Assembly: GCF_003626595.1 (NCBI RefSeq)
Contig: NZ_RBAK01000002.1
Location: 248,001 to 312,000 of the forward strand
Direction of reading: 5' to 3'
Origin: Micromonospora endolithica
GTDB lineage: Bacteria; Actinomycetota; Actinomycetes; Mycobacteriales; Micromonosporaceae
DNA length: 64,000 nucleotides
Position 1 is the first letter of the stretch. Every line of letters begins with the position of its first letter. The notes beneath the pieces were generated by a model. That model was given only the letters and a program-made list of their open reading frames with translations, made no database searches and had not been told where the DNA came from. A program made the translations under genes and the position numbers. Below, one piece after another: positions 48,276 through 56,628 of this stretch.

Positions 48276-49589
48276 ATGCCCTCCGCCCTGCGCAAGATCC
48301 CCTTCTCCGTGCAGATCCTGGCCGGCCTCGTCCTCGGCGTGGCACTCGGCTTCATCGCCCGCGCCAACGACCTGAGCTGGCTCGCCAGCACCCTCGACAC
48401 CGTCGGCGGGCTCTTCGTCCAGCTGCTCAAGCTGGCCGTACCGCCGCTGGTCTTCACCGCGATCGTGGTCAGCGTGGTCAGCCTGCGCGGCGTCGCCAAC
48501 GCCGCCCGGCTGGCCCTGAAGACGCTGCTCTGGTTCGGCGTCACCGCTCTGATCGCGGTGAGCATCGGCATCGGCCTCGGCCTGCTCACCGACCCGGGCC
48601 GCGGCGTCAACCTGGACACCGCCGGGGCCACCGCCCCGGAACGGACCGGCTCCTGGACCGACTTCCTCACCGGCATCGTCCCGACCAACCCGGTCGGCGC
48701 GTTCGTCGAGGGCAACGTGCTCCAGATCGTCTTCCTCGCCCTGGTCGTCGGTGCCGCCGCCCTGCTCGTGGGCCCGGCCGCCGAGCCGTTCGTCGCGCTC
48801 AACCGCTCCCTGCTGGAGATCGTGCAGAAGGCGCTGTGGTGGGTTATCCGGCTCGCCCCGATCGGCACGCTCGGCCTGATCGGCCACGCTGTCGCCTCGT
48901 ACGGCTGGGACCTGGTGGCCCCGCTGGCCAAGTTCACCACCGCCGTGTACGTCGGCTGCGCCATCGTGCTGTTCGTGGTGTACCCGCTGCTGCTGGTGAC
49001 CGCCGGTCGGCTCAACCCGCTGCGCTTCTTCGCCGGCGCCTGGCCGGCGATCGAGCTGGCCTTCGTCTCCCGCTCCTCGGTGGGCACCATGCCGGTGACC
49101 CAGCGCTCCGTCGAGCGCCTCGGCGTCCCCCGCGAGTACGCCTCCTTCGCGGTGCCCTTCGGCGCCACCACCAAGATGGACGGCTGCGCGGCGATCTACC
49201 CGGCCCTGGCGGCGATCTTCGTGGCGCAGGTGTTCGGGGTTCAGCTCGGCGTCACCGACTACCTGCTGATCGCCTTCGTCTCGGTGGTCGGCTCGGCCGC
49301 CACCGCCGGCCTGACCGGCGCGATCGTGATGCTCACCCTGACCCTCAGCACGCTGGGCCTGCCGCTGGCCGGTGTCGGCCTGCTGCTGGCGATCGACCCG
49401 ATCCTGGACATGATCCGCACCGCCACCAACGTGGCCGGGCAGGCTCTGGTCCCCACGCTGGTCGCCGCCCGCGAGGGCACCCTCGACCGGGACGCGTACG
49501 AGGCCGCCGGCCGGCGGGACATCACCGAGCCGGTCGGGACCGACCGGCAGCCGGCCCGGGACCAGGAACTCGTTCCGGTACCGGCCTGA
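48276..49589 (+). CDS. Dicarboxylate/amino acid:cation symporter (DAACS family)
   Basis: A 437-residue symporter of the SLC1/GltP/TcyP fold. Motifs: FVQLLKLAVPPLVFTAIVVS, hairpin HP1 with AFVSRSSVGTMPVTQRSVER (serine-rich), FAVPFGATTKMDGCAAIYPA (the TM7 NMDGT-type Na+ site, here KMDGC), and HP2/TM8 with AIDPILDMIRTATNVAGQAL. KMDG rather than NMDG and ATN in TM8 retain cation and substrate ligands. TcyP-type cystine importers belong to this family, and the leader peptide upstream makes cystine a candidate substrate, but dicarboxylates or glutamate are equally allowed by sequence. ATG at 48276. Confidence 0.94.
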   Translation: MPSALRKIPFSVQILAGLVLGVALGFIARANDLSWLASTLDTVGGLFVQLLKLAVPPLVFTAIVVSVVSLRGVANAARLALKTLLWFGVTALIAVSIGIGLGLLTDPGRGVNLDTAGATAPERTGSWTDFLTGIVPTNPVGAFVEGNVLQIVFLALVVGAAALLVGPAAEPFVALNRSLLEIVQKALWWVIRLAPIGTLGLIGHAVASYGWDLVAPLAKFTTAVYVGCAIVLFVVYPLLLVTAGRLNPLRFFAGAWPAIELAFVSRSSVGTMPVTQRSVERLGVPREYASFAVPFGATTKMDGCAAIYPALAAIFVAQVFGVQLGVTDYLLIAFVSVVGSAATAGLTGAIVMLTLTLSTLGLPLAGVGLLLAIDPILDMIRTATNVAGQALVPTLVAAREGTLDRDAYEAAGRRDITEPVGTDRQPARDQELVPVPA

Positions 49590-49601
49590 GGATCGTGCTC
49601 C

Positions 49602-49630
49602 GCGGCGGGGCCCCTCCCGGGCCCCGCCGC
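49602..49630 (+). terminator. Hairpin downstream of the symporter
   Basis: GCGGCGGGGCCC (49602-49613) is exactly complementary to GGGCCCCGCCGC (49619-49630) around a 5-base loop. It lies 13 bp after the stop and 24 bp before the next gene, so it should separate the two transcripts. Confidence 0.75.
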
Positions 49631-49653
49631 ATCCCTGCGGAGAGGATGGCGAC

Positions 49654-50721
49654 ATGAGTTCCCTGTTCACCCCCCTGGCGCTGCGCGCCGTGACGCTGCC
49701 CAACCGGGTCGCGCTGGCCCCGATGTGCCAGTACTCCGCCGGTCCGGACGGCCTGCCCACCGACTGGCACCTGGTGCACCTCGGCACCCGTGCCGCCGGC
49801 GGCGCCGGGCTGGTCCTGACCGAGGCGACCGCCGTGGTCCCCGAGGGGCGGATCAGCCCGCAGGACACCGGGCTGTGGTCCGATTCGCACGTCGACGCCT
49901 GGCGGCCGGTGACCGCGTTCGTCGCCGCCCACGGCGCGGTGCCCGCGGTGCAGCTGGCGCACGCCGGGTTCAAGGCCTCCACGTACCGGCCGTGGGCACC
50001 GCGCCGTGGCGGCGTACCCGACGCCGAGGGCGGCTGGACGCCGGTCGGCCCCGGCACCGCGCCGTTCGTACCCGACTACCGGGTGCCGACCGCCCTCGAC
50101 GAGGCCGGCATCGCCGGCGTGATCGAGGCGTTCGGCGCGGCGGCGACGCGGGCCGTCGACGCCGGGTTCGCCGCCGTGGAGATCCACGCCGCGCACGGTT
50201 ACCTGCTGCACGAGTTCCTGTCCCCGCTGACCAACCACCGTGACGACGCCTGGGGCGGCGACCGGACCGGCCGGATGCGGCTCACCCTGCAGGTCGCCCG
50301 CGCGGTCCGCGCGGCGGTCGGCGAGGACGTGCCGGTGCTGGCCCGGATCTCGGCCACCGACTGGGTCGACGGCGGCTGGACGGTCGAGGACAGCGTGGCG
50401 CTCGCCGCCGAACTGGCCGGCGCCGGGGTGGACCTCGTGGACTGTTCCTCCGGCGGCGCGTCGGCCACCGCGAGCGTCCCGGTCGGCCCCGGCTACCAGG
50501 TGCCGCTGGCCGCCCGGGTACGCCGGGAGGCTGGCGTGGCCACTGGCGCTGTCGGCCTGATCGTGGAGCCGGAGCAGGCCGAGGCGATCGTCGCCGGCGG
50601 CGAGGCCGACCTGGTGCTGCTCGGCCGCGAACTGCTCCGCGACCCGTACTGGCCGCACCGCGCCGCCGCCAAGCTCGGCGCGGCCGCCTCCTGGCCCGCC
50701 CAGTACACCCGCGCCCTGTAG
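49654..50721 (+). CDS. Old Yellow Enzyme-family NADH:flavin oxidoreductase (YqjM-like)
   Basis: A 355-residue FMN-dependent TIM-barrel enzyme. Segments: LPNRVALAPMCQYSAGPDG (Cys at the YqjM regulatory position), TDWHLVHLGTRAAGGAGLVL, VQLAHAGFKAS, AGFAAVEIHAAHGYLLHEFL (substrate His pair HAAH), SPLTNHRDDAWGGD and the final LGRELLRDPYWPHRAAAKLG. These enzymes reduce activated C=C bonds of enones and nitroalkenes with NAD(P)H. The ATG at 49654 has GGAGAGGA upstream. It follows a terminator and converges on the large ABC exporter gene, with a repeat in the gap. Confidence 0.95.
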   Translation: MSSLFTPLALRAVTLPNRVALAPMCQYSAGPDGLPTDWHLVHLGTRAAGGAGLVLTEATAVVPEGRISPQDTGLWSDSHVDAWRPVTAFVAAHGAVPAVQLAHAGFKASTYRPWAPRRGGVPDAEGGWTPVGPGTAPFVPDYRVPTALDEAGIAGVIEAFGAAATRAVDAGFAAVEIHAAHGYLLHEFLSPLTNHRDDAWGGDRTGRMRLTLQVARAVRAAVGEDVPVLARISATDWVDGGWTVEDSVALAAELAGAGVDLVDCSSGGASATASVPVGPGYQVPLAARVRREAGVATGAVGLIVEPEQAEAIVAGGEADLVLLGRELLRDPYWPHRAAAKLGAAASWPAQYTRAL

Positions 50722-50739
50722 GGGCTGCTCCGCGACCCC

Positions 50740-50797
50740 ACGTTAAGAAGGGGCCCCTGCTCTACCGGAGGCGTTAAGCGGGGGCCCTTCCTTACAC
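50740..50797. repeat. Two-part palindromic repeat, copy 3 (minus orientation)
   Basis: Reading the minus strand: GTAAGGAAGGGCCCCCGCTT then AACGCC, TCC, GGTAGAGCAGGGGCCCCTTC then TTAACG. Cores on the plus strand start at 50751 and 50782, again 31 bp apart. It fills the 78 bp between two convergent genes (OYE and the ABC exporter) and probably ends transcription from both sides. Confidence 0.87.
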
Positions 50798-50799
50798 TC

Positions 50800-53700
50800 T
50801 CAGCCGGCGAGGTGGGACCAGCGGTCCTCCAACTCCTGCCACGGACCCTGGGCGGCCACCCGGCCGGACTGGAGCACCACCACGTGGTCGGCGCGGACCA
50901 GCGCCGCCCGCTTGGAGGTGGAGCCGATCACCGTCACCCCGTGCTCACGCAACGCCTGCCAGAGCGCCAGCTCGGTGGTCACGTCCAGTGCCGAGGACAC
51001 GTCGTCGGCGACCAGCAGCTCGGTACGCGGCGCGAGGGCTCGGGCCAACGCCAGGCGCTGCAACTGCCCGCCGGAGAGCCGGGTGCCCTTGTGCCCGATG
51101 AGCAGCCCGAGGCCGCCGCCGGTGGCGGCCAGGTCGTGGTCGAGCTGCGCGGTCGTCACGGCCGCCGCCGCGTCCACCCGATGCCCGAGGGTGATGTTGT
51201 CGGCCACCGTCCCGGACAGCACCCGGGGCAGCTGCCCGACATAGCCCACCTGTTGCGGGCGCAGGAACATCTCCGGCTCGGTCACCGGGTCGCCGTTCCA
51301 GGTGAGCAGGCCGGTATGCGGGGCGATGCCGGCCAGGGCACGCAGCAGCGAGGACTTGCCCGAGCCGACCGGTCCGACGACCAGCACCAGTTGGCCACGG
51401 GTCACCGTCAGGTCGACGTCCCGGACGGCCACCGCGCCGTCGGTGTGCCGGACCCCGAACCCGGTCAGCTCCAACCGCCGCAGCGGATGCCGGGGCGGCA
51501 CGGCCGGCGCCGGGGCGGTCCCCGCCGCGAGGTCCACTTCGGGCACGTCCTCCGAGTACGCCGGCCGGCCGGTCATCGCCGCCGTACGGTGGGTCCACAC
51601 CCGGGCCGACGGCACCTGCGAGATCAGCGACGCCGTGGTCCAGGAGAACCAGCGGGCCGCCGCCAGGGTGGAGACCGCGACCAGGGTGCCGCCCGCCGAC
51701 AGTCCGCCGGTGAGCAGCAGCGCCCAGGCGCCGATCGGCAGCAGGCCACTGACCACCGACGGGGTGGAGCGCGACCACACCTGCGCCACGATCTCCCGCC
51801 GCTGGCGATCGCTGCGCACCCGGTCGAGATCGGCGAGGTGGGTCAGCACCGGGCGGGTCGCGCCAGCCAGCTTGACGGTGCGGGCGGCCGACAGCGCGGA
51901 GACCAGCGCGGTGGCGAACGCGGCGCGGGCGGTGACGGTGGCCCGTGCCGCGCGCTCCAGCCGGGGCCCGAACAACGTGGCCACCAGACCGGACACCACC
52001 ATCGTGCCGCCGAAGAACAGCGCCGGGACGATGCTGCCGGTGATCGCGGTCATCGCCGCCGCGAGCACGATCGCCGCCACCTGGTCCATCACGTTGTCGG
52101 CGAGCTGCACGACCCGTTCGGTGTCGCCGCCCTGAGCCACCACCTCGGCCGGGGTGTACCGGCCCACCCGGCGCGGACCGGTCTGCCCGTGCACCAGGCG
52201 CAGGCTGATCCGCAGCATCTGCCGCACCCACCACTGCGGGAACCACAGGTTGGTGTACCAGGGCGCCGGCAGGGTGACGAGCAGCCCGGCGACGATCCCG
52301 AACGCCGGCAGCCACGGCTCACCGGCACCGTCGACCAGGTCGGCCCACAGCCAGGGCAGCAGCGGTCCGTCCAGCCCGACCAGCACCATCAGCAGGAAGA
52401 ACACGAGGGCGGCCAGCCCGTACCGTGGGTCGTTGCGGAACAGCCGGAGGATCTCCCACAGCGTCCGCGCGAGCGTCGCGGTCGGCGGGGCCGCGTCGGC
52501 GGCGCGCCCGGCCGGCCCGGTCTCCGCCGCCACGGCCTCCGCCACCGGCCCGACCGGCGCCGGCTCGCGCTCCGCCGAAGGCGGCTCGGGTACGGGCGAC
52601 GACCAGTCGTCCAGCAGGTCCACCCCGACGGCGGCGCGGGCCGGCGCACCGGCACCGGTCGCGGCCCCGGCCAGCGCGCCGGCGTGGCTGGTGGCCAGCA
52701 GCTCGGCGAAGCGCACCGAGGAGCTCAGCGGCCCGGCCTCCACCACCGCGCCGTCGGCCATCACCACCACCTCGTCGCAGTGCCGCACCGAGGAGAGGCG
52801 GTGGGCGATCACGATGCCGATCCGGTCGCGCAGCAGCCGCTCGGTGGCCGCCTGCACGCGCGTCTCGGTCACCGGGTCGAGCCGGGCGGTCGCCTCGTCC
52901 AGGATCACCACGTGCGGATCCCGCACCAGGATCCGGGCGAACGCGACGAGCTGCTCCTGCCCGGCGGACAGCGTGTGGCCGCCCTCGCCGAGCCGGGTGC
53001 GCAGCCCGTCGGGCAACTCACCCACCCAGCCGGTCAGACCCAGTTCGTCGAGCGCCCGGGCGGCCCGGTCGAGCAGGTCCGGGTCGAACAGGGCGACGTT
53101 CTCGGCGAGCGTGCCGGCCAGGATCTCGGTGCGCTGGGGCACCACCGCCACCCAGCGGCGCAGCTCCTCCACGTCCAGGTCGAGCAGGTCACGGCCGCCG
53201 AGGAACACCGATCCCCGCGGCACCTCGACCGCCCGGGTGAGCACCTTGGTCAGCGTCGACTTGCCCGACCCGGTGCGCCCCACCAGCGCGTACGACAGGC
53301 CGCGCCGGAACGTCAGGTCGACGTCGCGCAGCGCGGGCTGCCGGCCGCCGTCGGTGCTCGGGTAGCGGAACGTCAGGTCCCGCACCACCAGGTCGCCGTC
53401 GGTGGGCGCGACGCCGCCGGTGGGCTCCTGCGGGGAGTCCTGGAGCAGTTGCACCCGGCCCCAGGCGCCCAGCGCGTACTGCAGTTCGGGGATCATCCGG
53501 CTCACGTTCTCGACGGTCGCGCCGAACGCCACCGCGAGCAACCACACCGCGGTCAGCCGGGCGCCGTCGACCCGGCCGGCGGCCAGCGCCCAGGCGCCGC
53601 CGAGCACGACCGCCGCGATGCCGCAGCGGTTGACCGCGCCGGCGACGGTGGTCACCTGCGCCGTCATCCGCCACACCACCAGGCCGCGGGTGAGCACGGC

Positions 53701-54345
53701 CGAGGCACGGCGGGCGTAGAGGCGTAGCACGTACGGGCGGGCCAGGCTGGTGCGGACGTCGTCCTGGCCGTGGATCGCCTCCTCCATCACCGCCGCCAGG
53801 TCCGACCAGGCCTCCTCCTCGGCCATCCGGGCCGGGACGATGCGGGCGGTGGGTTTGCGCAGGATGAGCACGAGGGTGACGGAGAGCACCAGCATCGCGA
53901 CGCCCGCCGGCCACCACACGGCGAGGGCCACGAACGTGGACAGCACGCCCACCGCCAGCAACTGCGCGATGCGTGCGCCCTGGGCGCGGACCGCGGACGC
54001 CACCTGGTAGACGTCGCCGTCGATCCGGTCGAGCAGTTCACCGACCGGGGTGGTCTCCAGCGTCGGCAGGTCCTGCCCGAACGCGACCCGGCACAGCCGG
54101 CGGCGGACGTCGGCGGACCAGTCGGCGGTCACCCCCGCCATCACCAGGCCGACCACCAGGTCGCTGGCCACGGCGAAGACCAGCGCGACGGCGAGCAGCG
54201 TGAAGAACCCCGTCGACCGGTGCACCAGCACCGGACCGGCCAGCGCCGCCGCGGCCGCCTGCCCGCCGGCAGTGAGCAGGATCAGGCAGGCCACCAGGGT
54301 CATCCGACGTGGCGAGGTGGCCCACATGTCACGGAGCAGGCGCAC
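50800..54345 (-). CDS. Fused ABC exporter, TMD-NBD-TMD-NBD in one chain
   Basis: A 1,181-residue exporter containing both half-transporters. First half: membrane domain (about 15-285), NBD1 (about 318-550) with Walker A GRTGSGKST at 356-364, signature LSAGQ at 459-463, Walker B VVILDE ending at 484, and H-loop His515. An Ala/Pro-rich linker follows (about 555-625). Second half: membrane domain (about 640-925), NBD2 (about 957-1175) with Walker A GPVGSGKSS at 991-999, LSGGQ at 1090-1094, but Walker B LLVADD with Asp1115 where the catalytic Glu is expected and STSK where the switch His should be. It is thus asymmetric: NBD1 carries normal catalytic residues. The GTG at 54345 has AAGGGG upstream. 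Substrate unknown; drug or secondary metabolite efflux is likely. Confidence 0.95.
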   Translation of the reverse strand: MRLLRDMWATSPRRMTLVACLILLTAGGQAAAAALAGPVLVHRSTGFFTLLAVALVFAVASDLVVGLVMAGVTADWSADVRRRLCRVAFGQDLPTLETTPVGELLDRIDGDVYQVASAVRAQGARIAQLLAVGVLSTFVALAVWWPAGVAMLVLSVTLVLILRKPTARIVPARMAEEEAWSDLAAVMEEAIHGQDDVRTSLARPYVLRLYARRASAVLTRGLVVWRMTAQVTTVAGAVNRCGIAAVVLGGAWALAAGRVDGARLTAVWLLAVAFGATVENVSRMIPELQYALGAWGRVQLLQDSPQEPTGGVAPTDGDLVVRDLTFRYPSTDGGRQPALRDVDLTFRRGLSYALVGRTGSGKSTLTKVLTRAVEVPRGSVFLGGRDLLDLDVEELRRWVAVVPQRTEILAGTLAENVALFDPDLLDRAARALDELGLTGWVGELPDGLRTRLGEGGHTLSAGQEQLVAFARILVRDPHVVILDEATARLDPVTETRVQAATERLLRDRIGIVIAHRLSSVRHCDEVVVMADGAVVEAGPLSSSVRFAELLATSHAGALAGAATGAGAPARAAVGVDLLDDWSSPVPEPPSAEREPAPVGPVAEAVAAETGPAGRAADAAPPTATLARTLWEILRLFRNDPRYGLAALVFFLLMVLVGLDGPLLPWLWADLVDGAGEPWLPAFGIVAGLLVTLPAPWYTNLWFPQWWVRQMLRISLRLVHGQTGPRRVGRYTPAEVVAQGGDTERVVQLADNVMDQVAAIVLAAAMTAITGSIVPALFFGGTMVVSGLVATLFGPRLERAARATVTARAAFATALVSALSAARTVKLAGATRPVLTHLADLDRVRSDRQRREIVAQVWSRSTPSVVSGLLPIGAWALLLTGGLSAGGTLVAVSTLAAARWFSWTTASLISQVPSARVWTHRTAAMTGRPAYSEDVPEVDLAAGTAPAPAVPPRHPLRRLELTGFGVRHTDGAVAVRDVDLTVTRGQLVLVVGPVGSGKSSLLRALAGIAPHTGLLTWNGDPVTEPEMFLRPQQVGYVGQLPRVLSGTVADNITLGHRVDAAAAVTTAQLDHDLAATGGGLGLLIGHKGTRLSGGQLQRLALARALAPRTELLVADDVSSALDVTTELALWQALREHGVTVIGSTSKRAALVRADHVVVLQSGRVAAQGPWQELEDRWSHLAG

Positions 54346-54364
54346 GGTGGACCCCTTAACGGCA

Positions 54365-54407
54365 CGGCGGTGGCGGAACAACCAGCGTCGCGCGTGCCAC
54401 CCCGCCG
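54365..54407 (-). terminator. Possible hairpin between the acetyltransferase and ABC exporter genes
   Basis: CGGCGGTGGC (54365-54374) can pair with GCCACCCCGCCG (54396-54407) with two extra bases bulged. It is downstream of the acetyltransferase and just upstream of the exporter start. Weak. Confidence 0.3.
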
Positions 54408-54443
54408 CTCAACGCATTTACCCGTCGATGCCCCGGGCGCGAC

Positions 54444-55283
54444 TCAGAACAGGACGGTGGCCAGGGTGCCGACCGGCCGGAAGCCGCAGCGCTCGTAGAC
54501 GCGGCGGGCCGGCTGGTTGAAGTCGTTGACGTAGAGGCTGACCGTCGGGGCGACCCGCCGCAGCGCGTCGCGCACCACGGCCGCCATCGCCGCGGTCGCG
54601 ATCCCCCGGCCACGCCACTCGGGGGCCACCCACACGCCCTGCACCTGGGCGGTCCGCCGGGTCACCACCGCCAGCTCCGCCTTGAACACGACCTGACCGT
54701 CGACGAACCGGGCGTACGCCCGGCCCGCCCGGACCAGGTCGGTGACCCGCCGCCGGTAGCTGCGCCCGCCGTCCTCGGCCAGCGGCGACACCCCGACCTC
54801 CTCGGTGTACATCGCCACGGCCGCCGGGAAGAGGCGCTCGATGTCGCTCCCGCGGACCCGACGTACCTGCGGGTCGGCCGGGACGGCGGGCGGCGCGTCC
54901 GTGGCCAGCAGGGGCTGGTTGGGGCGTACGTCCCGAGCCGGCCCCCACGTGCAGGAGAGTCGGTCCCAGAGCCCGAGCACGGCGTCGGCCCGACCCACGA
55001 TCGACGAGCAGAGCCGCTCCTCGCCGGCGAGCAGGTCGGCGAAGGCGGCGACGGCGGCGTCCGAGGCGAGCACCGGTGTGAGGTTGCCACCGAGCCAGCA
55101 GAGTGACTCCAGGTTGCGCCGGGAGCCGTAGCCCAGGACCCGGCCCTCGGCACGCCACCAGGCGAGGCCGCGCGCGGCGATCCGCTCGGCGACCTGCGCA
55201 CCCGCGTACGGGTCGAGGTCGAGCAGTCGCTCGACCGCACGGCGCTCCGACTCCCCCAGTTGCCGTACCGGCAGCGTCAGCAC
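54444..55283 (-). CDS. GNAT-family N-acetyltransferase with N-terminal DUF4081 domain
   Basis: A 279-residue protein. N-terminal domain (about 1-130) matches DUF4081: LLDLDPYAGAQVAERIAARG, GRVLGYGSRRNLESLCWLGG, ERLCSSIVGRADAVLGLWD. C-terminal GNAT domain (about 140-279): VQGVWVAPEWRGRGIATAAM binds acetyl-CoA; NDFNQPARRVYERCGFRPVG is the final helix/strand. Proteins of this architecture are encoded next to ispG in many actinobacteria; the substrate is not known. Start at 55283. It is preceded by a perfect hairpin that separates it from ispG. Confidence 0.94.
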   Translation of the reverse strand: MLTLPVRQLGESERRAVERLLDLDPYAGAQVAERIAARGLAWWRAEGRVLGYGSRRNLESLCWLGGNLTPVLASDAAVAAFADLLAGEERLCSSIVGRADAVLGLWDRLSCTWGPARDVRPNQPLLATDAPPAVPADPQVRRVRGSDIERLFPAAVAMYTEEVGVSPLAEDGGRSYRRRVTDLVRAGRAYARFVDGQVVFKAELAVVTRRTAQVQGVWVAPEWRGRGIATAAMAAVVRDALRRVAPTVSLYVNDFNQPARRVYERCGFRPVGTLATVLF

Positions 55284-55376
55284 GCCTACCAGCCTGCCAG
55301 ATCCGCCCGGGACCGCGTGGGCCGAGTGACGAGCTGGTCCGGCCCGGGTGCTCTGTCCCGGATGCGGCCTCGCACA

Positions 55377-55418
55377 CGGAAAGAGTGGCTATTCAGCGCG
55401 CGATAGCCACTCTTTCCG
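55377..55418. terminator. Perfect 16 bp hairpin downstream of ispG
   Basis: CGGAAAGAGTGGCTAT (55377-55392) is exactly complementary to ATAGCCACTCTTTCCG (55403-55418) with a 10-base loop rich in GC (tcagcgcgcg). It lies 29 bp past the ispG stop. The A/T-rich stem is unlike the surrounding 73% GC DNA and the minus-strand read ends in CTTTCC, fitting a terminator or interspersed repeat. Confidence 0.75.
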
Positions 55419-55446
55419 GGAAGCTGCGTGATCTGGGTGCGGCGGG

Positions 55447-56619
55447 TCAGTGCACCGTCACGGTGGGGCCGGGGAGCATGTCGCGCAGCTCGTCGGGGAG
55501 GTCGGCGCCCATCTCGTCGGCGATCCGCAGCGCCTCCTGGATCAGCGTCTCCACGATCTGCGCCTCGGGGACGGTCTTGACGACCTGGCCCTTGACGAAG
55601 ATCTGGCCCTTGCCGTTGCCGGACGCGACGCCGAGGTCGGCCTCCCGAGCCTCGCCCGGACCGTTCACGACGCAGCCCATCACGGCGACGCGCAGCGGCA
55701 CCGGGAGGCCCTCCAGGCCGGCGGTGACCTCCTCGGCGAGCTTGTAGACGTCGACCTGGGCCCGGCCGCAGGACGGGCAGGAGACGATCTCCAGCCCCCG
55801 CTCGCGCAGGCCCAGCGACTCCAGGATCTGGTTGCCGACCTTGATCTCCTCCACCGGCGGGGCGGAGAGGGAGACCCGGATGGTGTCGCCGATCCCCTCG
55901 GCCAGCAGCGCGCCGAACGCGACCGCCGACTTGATGGTGCCCTGGAAGGCGGGGCCGGCCTCGGTGACGCCGAGGTGCAGCGGGTAGTCGCACTGCGCGG
56001 CGAGCTGGCGGTAGGCCCGGATCATCACCACCGGGTCGTTGTGCTTCACCGAGATCTTGATGTCCCGGAAGCCGTGCTCCTCGAACAGCGAGCACTCCCA
56101 CAGCGCCGACTCGACGAGCGCCTCGGCGGTCGCCTTGCCGTACTTGGCGAGCAGCCGCTTGTCCAGCGAGCCGGCGTTCACGCCGATCCGGATCGGCACG
56201 CCCGCGTCGCCGGCGGCCTTGGCGATCTCCTTGACCTTGTCGTCGAACTGCCGGATGTTGCCCGGGTTGACCCGGACCGCCGCGCAGCCGGCGTCGATCG
56301 CGGCGAAGACGTACTTCGGCTGGAAGTGGATGTCGGCGATGACCGGGATCTGGGACTTCCGGGCGATCGCCGGCAACGCCTCGACGTCGTCCTGACTGGG
56401 GACGGCGACCCGGACGATCTGGCAGCCGGACGCGGTCAGCTCGGCGATCTGCTGGAGCGTCGCGTTGACGTCGGAGGTGAGGGTCGTGGTCATGGACTGC
56501 ACCGAGACCGGCGCGCCACCACCGACCGGCACCGAGCCGACCATGATCTGGCGGCTCGCCCGGCGCGGTGCGAGCGGCGGGGGCGGTACGGAGGGGATAC
56601 CGAGACTGACAGCGGTCAC
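55447..56619 (-). CDS. ispG: (E)-4-hydroxy-3-methylbut-2-enyl-diphosphate synthase
   Basis: A 390-residue IspG (GcpE), a [4Fe-4S] enzyme of the non-mevalonate isoprenoid pathway. N-terminal TIM barrel: [60 protein letters not shown]-terminal iron-sulfur domain: [19 protein letters not shown] and [20 protein letters not shown] hold the three Cys ligands; [17 protein letters not shown] follows. The GTG at 56619 is preferred to the GTG at 56628 because AAGGTGAG then sits at a suitable distance. Arranged dxr-rip-ispG on the minus strand. Confidence 0.97.
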   Translation of the reverse strand: MTAVSLGIPSVPPPPLAPRRASRQIMVGSVPVGGGAPVSVQSMTTTLTSDVNATLQQIAELTASGCQIVRVAVPSQDDVEALPAIARKSQIPVIADIHFQPKYVFAAIDAGCAAVRVNPGNIRQFDDKVKEIAKAAGDAGVPIRIGVNAGSLDKRLLAKYGKATAEALVESALWECSLFEEHGFRDIKISVKHNDPVVMIRAYRQLAAQCDYPLHLGVTEAGPAFQGTIKSAVAFGALLAEGIGDTIRVSLSAPPVEEIKVGNQILESLGLRERGLEIVSCPSCGRAQVDVYKLAEEVTAGLEGLPVPLRVAVMGCVVNGPGEAREADLGVASGNGKGQIFVKGQVVKTVPEAQIVETLIQEALRIADEMGADLPDELRDMLPGPTVTVH

Positions 56620-56628
56620 TTCAGGCAC

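Noticed and set aside
54350..54362. GGACCCCTTAACGGC-like sequence resembling half of the paired repeat
   Set aside because: Only about half the unit matches and there is no second core at 31 bp; it also forms the ribosome-binding region of the ABC exporter.
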